A model generated the notes under the pieces. The model saw only the letters and a list, made by a program, of their open reading frames with translations, searched no databases and was not told the origin of the DNA. Position numbers and translations under genes: made by a program. Source: Hamadaea sp. (GTDB taxonomy: Bacteria > Actinomycetota > Actinomycetes > Mycobacteriales > Micromonosporaceae). From it: 64,000 bases of DNA. The DNA is taken from assembly GCF_013362815.1 (NCBI RefSeq), contig NZ_JABFVK010000015.1, positions 186,001 through 250,000 on the forward strand. Direction: 5' to 3'. Every line of letters begins with the position of its first letter. The stretch's first letter is position 1. Below are positions 9,006 to 17,904 of this stretch, piece after piece.

Positions 9006-9326
9006 TCAGAGCGACAGGTTGATGCCGCCGCGGTTGACGTTGTTCATCCGGCTCGACGACTCCGAGTCGGTGTTCGCGTAGCTCTTGCCGGAGTCGCGAA
9101 TCGCGCTCGCCGTCTCGAGCAGCGCCTGCTGCAGCTTGGCCTGGTCCTGGTTCCACTGCTCCTTGACCTGCTGGAACGACCGGCCACCGGCGCCCTGCCA
9201 ACCCTTTTGGAGAATCTCCAGGTTGCCCATCAGCGTCCGCAGCATGCTCTGAAGCTCATTGTTGGTGGCCTCGAACTTGCTGGCAGTCGTCTCCATGAAC
9301 GCGGTTTGTGCTGCCGTCTGGGACAT
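9006..9326 (-). CDS. WXG100 family (CFP-10-like) secreted protein
   Basis: 106 residues, all-helical, with W43-Q-G45 (KGWQGAGG) between two amphipathic helices. A YANTDSE segment near the C-terminus resembles the YxxxD/E secretion signal of the EsxB partner. The ATG is preceded by GGGAGCGGGGTGACAC. It is first of the two esx genes downstream of eccB, with 143 bases in between, so it may have its own promoter. Probable heterodimer with the next gene. Confidence 0.92.
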   Translation of the reverse strand: MSQTAAQTAFMETTASKFEATNNELQSMLRTLMGNLEILQKGWQGAGGRSFQQVKEQWNQDQAKLQQALLETASAIRDSGKSYANTDSESSSRMNNVNRGGINLSL

Positions 9327-9469
9327 GTGTCACCCCGCTCCCTGTCTAAAAATACGGGTCCCCACCGTCGACCTTTCGTCCGATCGACGCACTGCGCAGA
9401 ACGGTAGCCGTCTCCAACAAGCGACGCCACCCCCTGTGGATAACTCCATCAACTGAGCTGAACAGCACG

Positions 9470-10879
9470 TCAGCCCAGAGTCACCGGCGTGGACGCCGCC
9501 GTCTTGCTGAGTTCCGGGCCCTGCGGCAGCAAGGCGACGAGGCTCACCGGCATCTTCGAAGTCGTCACCCCGGTGAATCCCAACGGAGCCAACGCTCCCT
9601 CGTCACCGAGCGGGAACTGCTGGCCCGCGTCGGTCACCAGGCTCACGACGCCGCTGGACGTCTTAGCCACTGTGTAACCCTCGACCAGTACGCCGCGGCC
9701 GCCCTGCACGGAGACGTAGTCAGCCAGCGGAGCGCTCGTCTTGGCGCTCTTGCCCGCCGTACGCATCAAGCCCTCGACCGGCGGCACGGGAACCCCGTAC
9801 CGGACGGAGGTGAAGCCGGAGTCGTCCGCAGCGGTGGCGCACATCGCGGCGTCGCCTCGGTCGATGCCCTTGACCGGCTTGGCCGGCGGCGCGCCGTCGC
9901 CCTGCGGGACAAGACTCTTGCCGAGGTTCTTCGGCAGCTCCTGGATGGTCGGCGGGGACACCAGCGGCGCGATCAGCGCGGCCTGCACCTGTGTGATCTC
10001 CTGCAGGTTGTCCTTGGACACCACGAAGTACCGGTCGCTCGCCGTACCGGGGAAGCGGAGCACGTCGCCGACCAGGTAAGAGCCGACGCCGGACGGGTCA
10101 CGGGGCGTACCGGACACGGCGGGGGCCTGGATCGGATCGCCCTGCTGGAACGCGTTGAGGAAAGCCCGGTCCACCTTCGGCAACTGCTTCGGGTCCTGGT
10201 TGATGCCGAGCGCCGACAACGCCTCTGCGCTGACGTTCTTGACGAGAAAGCGACGTTGCCGCCAGATCAGCCAGGCGTCGTCGTCCCCCGGTACGCTCAC
10301 CGCCATCCCGGTCTCCTCGGTCAGCGCAGTGCCGCCGTCGGCCACGCCGAGCAGGTTCCCGACGGCCAGCAGCGACCGCTGCCCGGACTCGTCGGGCGCC
10401 GCGTCCGCCACGGGCAGGGTGCATACCGTCCACGTGCTGTTGACGAGGCGGTCGGCGGTCGGCACCGAATCCGGCGCGTCCGGGATGCCGACCATCGGCC
10501 CGCGCGGCACGGTCGCCAGAGACTTCGCGCTGACCTCGATGACCGACCGGCTGTTGCCGCCCGCGTACAACAGGGCCGAGGCGAGGTTCAGGGTCGGGTG
10601 CAGCACGCCGTCGCGCAGGACGTAGTGCGCGCCGGTGCCCTTCTCCTGCAGAACGGCGCCGTCCTTCTGCTTCCACGAATCGGACGCGCCCCCGGTGAAC
10701 AGGGCGTACACCCCGAATCCGGCGATCAGCACGACACCAATCATCAAGCTGGCGAATCCGGCGACCGTCACTCTGCGGAACGGGAACTGCGCCGGGTCGG
10801 TCTCCCGCATCACCAGCGCCGACACGACGCGCTGGACGGAGAACTGATACGAATGCAGCTGATCCTGCCTCGACGGCAT
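9470..10879 (-). CDS. eccB: Type VII secretion protein EccB
   Basis: 469 residues. It opens with the family signature SRQDQLHSYQFSVQRV, followed by one membrane helix (about 38-61) and a large extracytoplasmic domain. EccB is a core inner-membrane component of ESX secretion complexes; its periplasmic part links neighbouring protomers. The length is normal and the ribosome site (GGGGAGGGACG) is strong. It is divergent from eccE across 189 bases that should hold both promoters. Confidence 0.93.
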   Translation of the reverse strand: MPSRQDQLHSYQFSVQRVVSALVMRETDPAQFPFRRVTVAGFASLMIGVVLIAGFGVYALFTGGASDSWKQKDGAVLQEKGTGAHYVLRDGVLHPTLNLASALLYAGGNSRSVIEVSAKSLATVPRGPMVGIPDAPDSVPTADRLVNSTWTVCTLPVADAAPDESGQRSLLAVGNLLGVADGGTALTEETGMAVSVPGDDDAWLIWRQRRFLVKNVSAEALSALGINQDPKQLPKVDRAFLNAFQQGDPIQAPAVSGTPRDPSGVGSYLVGDVLRFPGTASDRYFVVSKDNLQEITQVQAALIAPLVSPPTIQELPKNLGKSLVPQGDGAPPAKPVKGIDRGDAAMCATAADDSGFTSVRYGVPVPPVEGLMRTAGKSAKTSAPLADYVSVQGGRGVLVEGYTVAKTSSGVVSLVTDAGQQFPLGDEGALAPLGFTGVTTSKMPVSLVALLPQGPELSKTAASTPVTLG

Positions 10880-11068
10880 CGTCCCTCCCCAAGTGACGTG
10901 AGCCCGTCCTGCAGTCCGACGGGGTGAACTTCCGGCGGCTCACGCGAAGCGTTCGCCCGTTAGGATAGGCGGCCGGAGGAACATGCCGCCGACCCACCTC
11001 GATGCGTCGGCGACGATCACCCGCCGACCGGTCCGGCCGGGGCGGGCGAACCAGGGGAGGCGAACCGG

Positions 11069-12886
11069 ATGACGGTCGGCGTGGTGCATTCACCGACGTC
11101 CCTTCAGCCGACGGTTACCGGGGGCCAGCGACGGCGTGGCAATCCCAACCGTGTCCACAGTGGTCAAATCGTGGCCACCGAGCTGGCCGTGGCGCTGCTT
11201 CTCGGCGGGCTGATCTGGGGCGTGCTCGCCACCGTCGGCCTGGCCGTGGTCGCGGCCGCCCTCATCGTGCTGGCCTGGGCCCGGCTGCGCGGCCGGTGGC
11301 TGTTCCAGTGGATGCGCATCTGGCTGAGTTACCGCACGCACCGCCGCAGCCTCGCGCCCGGCTCCGACGCCGCCGCGCTCCTGCAGTTCATCCGGCCGGG
11401 CGCGCTCGTCGATATGATGGAGCTCGACGGTGAGCCGGGCGCGGTGATCTCCTACGACGAGGGGCTCACCGCCGTCCTGGAGATCGGCGACGACACCCTG
11501 CTGCCGAGCGGCCTGCTCTCGGTGCCCTCGCCCGCCGGGCTGCTGCCGCCGCCCGCGCCGAACACGCCGCGCTTCCGCGTACAGCTCGTCTACGCTTCCG
11601 TCCCGGTCAGTGGGCCGGGTGCGCCCGCCCAGGCGTACCGGCAACTCACCGAAGGCCGGCTGCCCGCCTCGGAGCGCCTGCTCGTCGCGGTGCACGTGCC
11701 GTCGGCCGAAGGCTGGGAGGAAGCCGACCTGCGGCGTGCGCTCAGCGGGGCGATTCGGAAGGTACGCCGCAAGCTGGACACCATCCCGAGCCGGATCCTC
11801 GACGACGACGCCGCTCTGCGTGCCGTGCTGGAGCTGGCCGCGCACGACGGAGCCAACCCGGTTCGGGAGGCGTGGTCGGGCGTCACCGCCGGTGGTCTGC
11901 TGCACGCCTGCTACCGCGTACGCCGCTGGCCCGATCTGCGTACCGAGGCCGCCCGCGATCTCGTCCCGCGGCTGATGGCGATTCCGGCCCGGGCGGTGAC
12001 GGTCAGCCTGACCGCCGGGCCGTGGACCGCCGGTGAGGCCGCCGAGATGCGTACCGACCTGGTGGTGCGGGTGACCGCCGCCGACGCGGCCGGACTGGCG
12101 CAGGCCGACACCGCGCTGCATCGCGCGCTGGGGGCCGACCGGGCCGCCGCGCACCGCCTCGACGGCGAGCACCTCGAAGGGCTCTGCGATTCGTTGCCGC
12201 TGGGCGGCTCGGCTCCGGCGGACATGCCGACCGAGATCGAGCACGGCATCTCCCGGGCGGCCGTCCCGCTCACCGCCATGCGTACGCCGATCGGCTCGGC
12301 CGGTCTGATGATCGGGCCCAACCGGCGTCGTGAGCCGGTGTCGATCCGCATCTTCCGTCCGCTGGCCACCCGCGCGATGCTCGTCGGCGGCATTCAGTCG
12401 GCTCAGCTGCTCACGCTCCGGGCCTTGGCGCTCGGCGCCCGAGTCGTGGTGCAGACGGCCCGCCCGCCGGCCTGGGAGCGGTTCTTCCGCAATCTGGGCG
12501 GCCCCAACGACTCCCTCGCCATCGTCGCCCCCGGGCAGCCGCTCGCGGTGCCCCCGGCGACTCAGCTGCGGCCGCTGATGATGGTCGTCGACGTCGGCCC
12601 GGTGGGCGCGGACCGGTCCGCCGGTCACCCGTGGCAGACGACTCTCGTCGTCCGGGAGGATCTGTCCCCTGTGGACATCGACGCCCTCGGCCACGTCGAC
12701 CTCGCGTTGCTGCAGCCCACGACGGCCGACGCGGCTGCGCTCGCGGTCTCCGTCCTGGGTCTCAGCGACAATCAGCGCGAGGCGCTCAGCCGCCCGGTGC
12801 CCGGACTGATCGGCGTGGTGCATCGCCGTTCGGTGCGGTGGGCCTCGCTCGGAACCGCGCCGATGGAGCAGCAGTTGTTGAACTGA
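11069..12886 (+). CDS. eccE: Type VII secretion protein EccE
   Basis: 605 residues. Two adjacent N-terminal membrane helices (about 33-72) are followed by a long soluble region beginning RLRGRWLFQWMRIWLSYRTH, as in EccE, an outer-edge membrane component of ESX complexes. It is longer than many mycobacterial EccE proteins; the extra length is in the C-terminal cytoplasmic part. ATG preceded by GGGGAGGCGAACCGG. No eccC or eccD lies within the window, so those parts must be elsewhere if the system works. Confidence 0.85.
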   Translation: MTVGVVHSPTSLQPTVTGGQRRRGNPNRVHSGQIVATELAVALLLGGLIWGVLATVGLAVVAAALIVLAWARLRGRWLFQWMRIWLSYRTHRRSLAPGSDAAALLQFIRPGALVDMMELDGEPGAVISYDEGLTAVLEIGDDTLLPSGLLSVPSPAGLLPPPAPNTPRFRVQLVYASVPVSGPGAPAQAYRQLTEGRLPASERLLVAVHVPSAEGWEEADLRRALSGAIRKVRRKLDTIPSRILDDDAALRAVLELAAHDGANPVREAWSGVTAGGLLHACYRVRRWPDLRTEAARDLVPRLMAIPARAVTVSLTAGPWTAGEAAEMRTDLVVRVTAADAAGLAQADTALHRALGADRAAAHRLDGEHLEGLCDSLPLGGSAPADMPTEIEHGISRAAVPLTAMRTPIGSAGLMIGPNRRREPVSIRIFRPLATRAMLVGGIQSAQLLTLRALALGARVVVQTARPPAWERFFRNLGGPNDSLAIVAPGQPLAVPPATQLRPLMMVVDVGPVGADRSAGHPWQTTLVVREDLSPVDIDALGHVDLALLQPTTADAAALAVSVLGLSDNQREALSRPVPGLIGVVHRRSVRWASLGTAPMEQQLLN

Positions 12887-12945
12887 GCCAGTTTGCCGCG
12901 AACTTGGGTATCGCCGGTTGTGCGGGCTTATGGCACGATGCGCGG

Positions 12946-13323
12946 ATGGGCATCCTCCTCCGGCTCGGTGTCAGCGCCGTCGCACTGTGGATCGCGACGC
13001 TTCTCGTCAGCGGCATCAAGCTCGACACCGACTCCGTCCTCGGGCAGATCGGCACGCTCCTCGCGGTCGCCGCGATCTTCGGCGTGATCAACGCGGTGCT
13101 GCGGCCGATCATCAAGACCGTGGGCTGTGCTTTCTACGTATTCACCCTCGGCCTGATCGCGCTCGTCGTCAACGGCCTGCTGTTCCTGCTCACCAGCTGG
13201 ATCGCACAGCAGCTCGGACTGCCGTTCAAGGTCGAGGGCGTGTGGTCGGCCATCCTCGGCGCGCTGATCGTCGGGCTCATCAGCTGGGCCATCAACCTCG
13301 CGATCCCGGACAAGAAAGACTGA
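12946..13323 (+). CDS. Phage-holin-superfamily-IV-like small membrane protein
   Basis: 125 residues, almost entirely four hydrophobic helices, with the conserved INAVLRPIIK segment and NGLLFLLTSW typical of the Mycobacterium '4 TMS phage holin' family (PF04020). Despite the name these are chromosomal membrane proteins of unknown function. I took the ATG at 12946 because the hydrophobic protein starts there; the longer open frame to the left overlaps eccE and is not coding. Confidence 0.85.
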   Translation: MGILLRLGVSAVALWIATLLVSGIKLDTDSVLGQIGTLLAVAAIFGVINAVLRPIIKTVGCAFYVFTLGLIALVVNGLLFLLTSWIAQQLGLPFKVEGVWSAILGALIVGLISWAINLAIPDKKD

Positions 13324-13371
13324 CAATCCCCTGGTGATCATCGCGTACGCAACGGGCTTAGGGTTGGCCTC

Positions 13372-14277
13372 GTGAACGAAGTCCGGCGCGGCTACCTCCT
13401 CGGCCTCGGGGCGTACGTGATGTGGGGGTTCTTCCCCCTTTACTTCAAGCACCTCCAGGCGGCCGGGGCGGTGGAGATCCTCGCCCATCGTGTGGTGTGG
13501 TCCCTGGCGACCGTGGCGATCATCATCACGGTCCTGCGTCGCTGGCGGGCGGTCGCTGCGCTCCGGCGTGAGCCGAAGCGGCTGGCGGCGATGGCGCTCG
13601 CGGCCGTGCTCATCGGCCTCAACTGGGGCACCTACATCTACGGCGTCAACAGCTCACGGGTGGTGGAGACGGCACTGGGGTACTTCATCACCCCGCTGGT
13701 CGTCATCATGCTCGGCGTCGGCGTACTGCACGAGCGCCTGCGACGTGGGCAGTGGCTCGCGGTGGCGGTCGGGGTGATCTCCGTCGTCGTGCTCACCGTC
13801 GACTACGGCCGGCTTCCCTGGATCGCCTTGACGCTGGCTTGTTCGTTCGGCCTCTACGGACTGGTCAAGAAGCGGGTGGGACTACCGCCCGCTGACGGCC
13901 TGCTGCTGGAGTCGGCAACCCTCGCGCTGCCCGCGTTGATCTACCTCGCGACGCTGCGGCACGGCTCGTTCGGGACTGCCGGTGGCGTACACACGTTCCT
14001 GCTCGTGTTCTCGGGTCTCGCCACGGTGGTTCCGCTGCTGCTGTTCGCCGGAGCGGCCAACCGGATTCCCTTGTACGGCATCGGAATGCTCCAGTACGTC
14101 GGCCCGATCATCCAATTCGGACTGGGTGTCTTCTGGTTCCACGAGCCGATGCCGACCGCCCGCTGGATCGGTTTCGCCCTGGTCTGGCTCGCGCTGGGCA
14201 TCTTCACCTTCGACAGCTTCGCGCAGCTGAGCCGCCAACGATCCCTCGCGCTGCAAGCCCAACAGGGACCTGCCTAA
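13372..14277 (+). CDS. rarD: RarD-type EamA family permease
   Basis: 301 residues, GTG start, about ten membrane helices in two EamA repeats. The opening GYLLGLGAYVMWGFFPLYFK and the later LNWGTYIYGVNSSRVVETALGYFI are the signatures of RarD proteins (drug/metabolite transporter superfamily). The substrate is unknown. It follows the small holin-like gene by 48 bases and may be cotranscribed. A hairpin at 14296-14346 probably ends the transcript. Confidence 0.92.
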   Translation: MNEVRRGYLLGLGAYVMWGFFPLYFKHLQAAGAVEILAHRVVWSLATVAIIITVLRRWRAVAALRREPKRLAAMALAAVLIGLNWGTYIYGVNSSRVVETALGYFITPLVVIMLGVGVLHERLRRGQWLAVAVGVISVVVLTVDYGRLPWIALTLACSFGLYGLVKKRVGLPPADGLLLESATLALPALIYLATLRHGSFGTAGGVHTFLLVFSGLATVVPLLLFAGAANRIPLYGIGMLQYVGPIIQFGLGVFWFHEPMPTARWIGFALVWLALGIFTFDSFAQLSRQRSLALQAQQGPA

Positions 14278-14295
14278 CCGGCTATTCGCACCAAA

Positions 14296-14346
14296 CCGCG
14301 CGGCGGTCGACCCTCTCCTCTCATTGGGGCGTCGACTGCCACGCGG
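14296..14346. terminator. Hairpin between rarD and the IclR gene
   Basis: A 16-position stem (14296-14311 with 14331-14346; one mismatch, one G-U pair) around a 19-nt loop, followed by gttt. The position just after rarD suggests a terminator. An operator for the IclR regulator starting 60 bases later is the alternative. Confidence 0.5.
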
Positions 14347-14406
14347 GTTTCCGCCTATTGTGGAAGACCGGAAGCCGATGTCACCGAACGTGATTGAGGA
14401 GCGGCC

Positions 14407-15210
14407 ATGCGTGAGCCCCGGGCGGAACCTCCGAACCTCGTACAGAGCGTCTCCCGGGCACTTCGGATCCTCGAGGCGGTCGGACGAGAACCGAACGGGC
14501 TGTCGGTCAAACAGATCGCCAGTCGCTGCGACATGAGCGCCACCAGTGCGTACCACCTGGTCCGGACGCTGCACTACGAGGGATATCTGACCCGGCTCTC
14601 CGACGGGGCGTACACGACGGGGTTGGAGGTCGCCGACCGCTTCCGGGAGCTGGTGAACGCCTTCCGTGGGCCGAGCGCCGTCGGCGAGGTGCTCCGGCGG
14701 GCCGCCTGGGAGTCCGGGTACAGCCATTTCCTGGGCAGTTTCGTCGACAAGCGGATCGTGATCACCGCCGTCGCCGAGGGCCGCAACTCCCCCTACGTCG
14801 AGGATCTGGTCCCCGGCTTCGACGAGGGCGCGCACGCGACCGCACTGGGCAAATCTCTGCTCAACACGCTCAACCCAGTGCAGCGCCGCCGTTACCTGGA
14901 GTTGTCCGGACTCCGAAGATTCACCCGCAACACCCTGGTCTCGGTGCCGACGCTGGAAGCCGACCTCGCCCGGGGAGAGCGGCTCGGCATGCAGATCGAG
15001 ATCGCGCAGTACCGGCCGGAAATGGCCTGTGGCTCCGTGCTCATCCGTACGCATCGCGACGAGCATCAGCGGTATGTGATCGCGTGTGCGACTCCCGCCG
15101 CCGACCTGCAGAAGAAGGCGGCGCTGGTCCGGACCCGCTTGCAGCAGACCGCCCAGCACCTGCGGGAGGCGCTCGCTCAGACGGGAGCGCCGACCCCGAT
15201 CACCTTCTGA
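14407..15210 (+). CDS. IclR family transcriptional regulator
   Basis: 267 residues. N-terminal winged helix-turn-helix (about 12-70: SRALRILEAVG, LSVKQIASRCDMSATSAYHLVRTL) and a C-terminal IclR effector domain (from about 90) with GFDEGAHATALGKSLL. It binds DNA and senses a small molecule. The neighbours do not reveal its target; rarD upstream is the closest candidate. The ATG lies after GAGGAGCGGCC. The gene converges with the polyprenyl synthase gene with only 6 bases between the stops. Confidence 0.9.
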   Translation: MREPRAEPPNLVQSVSRALRILEAVGREPNGLSVKQIASRCDMSATSAYHLVRTLHYEGYLTRLSDGAYTTGLEVADRFRELVNAFRGPSAVGEVLRRAAWESGYSHFLGSFVDKRIVITAVAEGRNSPYVEDLVPGFDEGAHATALGKSLLNTLNPVQRRRYLELSGLRRFTRNTLVSVPTLEADLARGERLGMQIEIAQYRPEMACGSVLIRTHRDEHQRYVIACATPAADLQKKAALVRTRLQQTAQHLREALAQTGAPTPITF

Positions 15211-15216
15211 CGCCGG

Positions 15217-16224
15217 TCAGTTGCTGCGGTCCGCCACGGCGTCGCACAATGCGGCCAAGGCCGCCCGCGCGGGCACGTCCGGTAGCGCCGTCAAGGCGTC
15301 GCGCGCTCTTTCTGCGTACCCGTGGACTGTCTGTCGGGCGCGCTTGAGCGCGGCCGAGTCGCGCAGCAGACCGAGCGCCTCCGCGTGGATCGCGTCGTCC
15401 GTGAGCGGGCCGAGGGCGAGAATCTCGCGGAGCCGCTGAGCGTCGGGCGAGGCGTCGTCGTCTGCGAGCGCGTAGAGGACGGGCAGCGTGGGCACGCCCT
15501 CGCGCAGGTCCGTGCCCGGCGTCTTGCCGGACTGCGCGGACTCGCTCGCGATGTCGAGCAGGTCGTCGGAGAGCTGGAAGGCGATGCCGATGGTCTCGCC
15601 GTACTCGCTCAGCGCGCCGAGCAGCGGCTCCTCGACCCCGGACACCATCGCGCCGAGCCGGCTCGAGGTCGCGATCAACGAACCGGTCTTCTCCGCCAGT
15701 ACGCGCAGATGGTGGTCGATCGGGTCGGCGTCGCGCGGGCCGATGGTCTCGGCGATCTGGCCGTGCACGAGCCGGGCGAAGGTCTGCGCCTGGAGCTTGA
15801 CCGCCTCGGTGCCCAAGTTGGCCGCGAGTTCGGCCGCGCGCGCGAACAGATAGTCGCCGACCAGGATGGCCAGCGAGTTGCCCCAGCGGGCATTGGCGCT
15901 CGGCGCGCTCCGCCGCAGCTTCGCCTCGTCCATCACGTCGTCGTGATACAGCGTCGCGAGATGCGTGAGCTCCATGACCGCCCCGGCGTCGGCGATCCGG
16001 TCCGGATCGGGCTTGCCGAAGTAGCCGGTCAGGATGACCAGGAGCGGCCGGAACCGCTTTCCCCCGGCGTCGAGCAGGTGCCGGGCCGCCTCCGCCACGA
16101 ACGGGTCGGCACTGTCCACCGCCTCGACGATGCGATCCTCCACCCGCACGAGCGAAGCGGTGACCTCCGACTCCAACTCGGAGTCGGGGATGCCGAGCCC
16201 CGTACGTCCACCAGCCGTGTTCAC
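15217..16224 (-). CDS. Long-chain polyprenyl diphosphate synthase (menaquinone side chain)
   Basis: About 335 residues. Trans-isoprenyl diphosphate synthase with both Asp-rich motifs, YHDDVMDEA (first) and QLSDDLLDIAS (second), plus GGKRFRPLL and the RR of AKLRRSAPSAN. It condenses isopentenyl diphosphate units; position next to nuo and menaquinone genes suggests it makes the side chain of menaquinone (compare GrcC1 near menJ in Mycobacterium). The start is unsettled: ATG at 16266, GTG at 16227 or GTG at 16224; I prefer 16224, five bases after GGGGGAC. A terminator hairpin separates it from nuoN. Confidence 0.88.
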   Translation of the reverse strand: MNTAGGRTGLGIPDSELESEVTASLVRVEDRIVEAVDSADPFVAEAARHLLDAGGKRFRPLLVILTGYFGKPDPDRIADAGAVMELTHLATLYHDDVMDEAKLRRSAPSANARWGNSLAILVGDYLFARAAELAANLGTEAVKLQAQTFARLVHGQIAETIGPRDADPIDHHLRVLAEKTGSLIATSSRLGAMVSGVEEPLLGALSEYGETIGIAFQLSDDLLDIASESAQSGKTPGTDLREGVPTLPVLYALADDDASPDAQRLREILALGPLTDDAIHAEALGLLRDSAALKRARQTVHGYAERARDALTALPDVPARAALAALCDAVADRSN

Positions 16225-16277
16225 CACGTCCCCCACCCTGTCATATCCCCGTCCCCGGTCCAGCATGCCCCCGCCCG

Positions 16278-16331
16278 TACGCGTCCGCCCCCGGGCGTGA
16301 TCAGTCGATCATCCCTGGGGGCGGACGCGTA
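16278..16331. terminator. Terminator of the nuo operon
   Basis: A perfect 15-bp inverted repeat (tacgcgtccgccccc and its complement) with a 24-nt loop that itself can pair partly (tgatc/gatca). It lies between the nuoN stop and the start of the polyprenyl synthase gene, both on the minus strand. Confidence 0.75.
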
Positions 16332-16359
16332 TCGCGGGTCAGCTCGCCGCTGAGTGTGC

Positions 16360-17904
16360 TCAGCGGACGAAACTCGCGGCGTTGGTGGTCAGTTCGATGA
16401 GCGGTTGCGGAACCACACCGGCCGCGATGGTGATCACCACGCCGATGACGAGCGCGGCCGCCGTCAGAGCGCCCGGGATCGACACCGACGGTGTGGACTC
16501 CCCGGGCTCGGAGAGCCACATCATCACCACCACGCGCAGGTACGGGAACGCGAGGATCATGCTGCTCACCACACCGACGATGATCAGCCACGACTGGTCG
16601 CCGCCGCCGGCCGCCGAGAACACCGCGAACTTCGCCGTGAAGCCGCTGGTCAGCGGGATGCCGGCGAAGGACAGCAGGATCACGGTGAAGACCGTGGCGT
16701 AGAACGGCGACCGCCGGCCCAGTCCGGCCCAGCGCGACAGGTGCGTCGCCTCCCCGTCGGCGTCCCGGACCAGGGTCACGACGGCGAACGCCGCGATCAC
16801 CGTGAACCCGTACGCGACGAGGTAGAACATGACGCTCGACAGCCCGTCCTTGTCGCTGCCCATCACGCCGACCAGCAGGTACCCGGCGTTGGCGATCGCC
16901 GAGTACGCCAGGAGCCGCTTGATGTCGGTCTGCGTGACCGCCAGGATCGCCCCCACGATCATGGTGAGCGCCGCGACGGCCGACACCACCGGGGCGTACT
17001 GCCACTCGACGCGGTCGAAGCCGACGTAGAGCACCCGCAGCAGACCGCCGAAGGCGGCGACCTTGGTGCAGGCCGCCATCAGGGCGGTGATCGGCGTCGG
17101 GGCGCCCTGGTAGACGTCCGGCGTCCAGACGTGGAACGGCGCAGCCGCGGCCTTGAAGAGCAGACCGATGGAGAGCAGCGCAAGCCCGGCGTACAGGAGG
17201 ACGCCGGGGTTCTTGCCCTCCTGGGCGGCCGCGTGGATCTGGGCGAAGCCCACGCCACCGGCGTACCCGTAGAGGAGCGCCAAGCCGAACAGGAAGAACG
17301 CCGAGGCGTACGCCCCGAGCAGGAAGTACTTGAGCGCGGCTTCCTGCGACAGCAGCCGCCGGCGGCGGGCCAGCGCGCAGAGCAGGTAGAGCGGCAGCGA
17401 GAACACTTCCAGCGCGATGAACATCGTCAGCAGGTCGTTGGCCGCGACGAAGAGCATCATCCCGGACAGCGAGAACAGCGCCAGCGGGAAAGTCTCGGTC
17501 GCCCCGCTCGCGTTCTTGGCCTGCTGCTGGTCGGCCTCGGAGCCGACGGTGATCGCGGCCTGGGCGACGAACGGGCCGCCGCGCTCCAGGCTGCGCTCAC
17601 CGATGAGCAGCAGCGCCACCGCGCCGAGCACGACGATCGCGCCCTGGAGGAACAGCGCCGCCTTGTCCACCGCGACCGCGCCCCCGGCGGTGACCGCGTT
17701 CTCGGCGGTCACCTTGCCGATCCGGGCGATGATCGCGAAAAACGCGGCGACCAGGCCGACCAGTGCCACGACGAGCTGTACGCCGTAGCGCCCCTTCTGC
17801 GGCACGAAGGCGTCGACGAGGATCCCGACGCACGCCGCGCCGAACAGGATCAGCATCGGCGCCAGTGCCGCGTAGTTCAGGTGCGGCAGAGTGAGGTTGT
17901 CCAT
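16360..17904 (-). CDS. nuoN: NADH-quinone oxidoreductase subunit N
   Basis: 514 residues, about fourteen membrane helices of the Mrp-antiporter-like fold: a proton-pumping arm subunit of complex I. Conserved charged helices are seen, including ALLSIGLLFKAAAAPFHVWTPDVYQGAPTPIT (family motif with the Lys and the discontinuous helix) and DIKRLLAYSAIANAGYLL. It is the last gene of the operon; its ATG overlaps the nuoM stop by one base. Followed by a strong hairpin. Confidence 0.96.
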   Translation of the reverse strand: MDNLTLPHLNYAALAPMLILFGAACVGILVDAFVPQKGRYGVQLVVALVGLVAAFFAIIARIGKVTAENAVTAGGAVAVDKAALFLQGAIVVLGAVALLLIGERSLERGGPFVAQAAITVGSEADQQQAKNASGATETFPLALFSLSGMMLFVAANDLLTMFIALEVFSLPLYLLCALARRRRLLSQEAALKYFLLGAYASAFFLFGLALLYGYAGGVGFAQIHAAAQEGKNPGVLLYAGLALLSIGLLFKAAAAPFHVWTPDVYQGAPTPITALMAACTKVAAFGGLLRVLYVGFDRVEWQYAPVVSAVAALTMIVGAILAVTQTDIKRLLAYSAIANAGYLLVGVMGSDKDGLSSVMFYLVAYGFTVIAAFAVVTLVRDADGEATHLSRWAGLGRRSPFYATVFTVILLSFAGIPLTSGFTAKFAVFSAAGGGDQSWLIIVGVVSSMILAFPYLRVVVMMWLSEPGESTPSVSIPGALTAAALVIGVVITIAAGVVPQPLIELTTNAASFVR

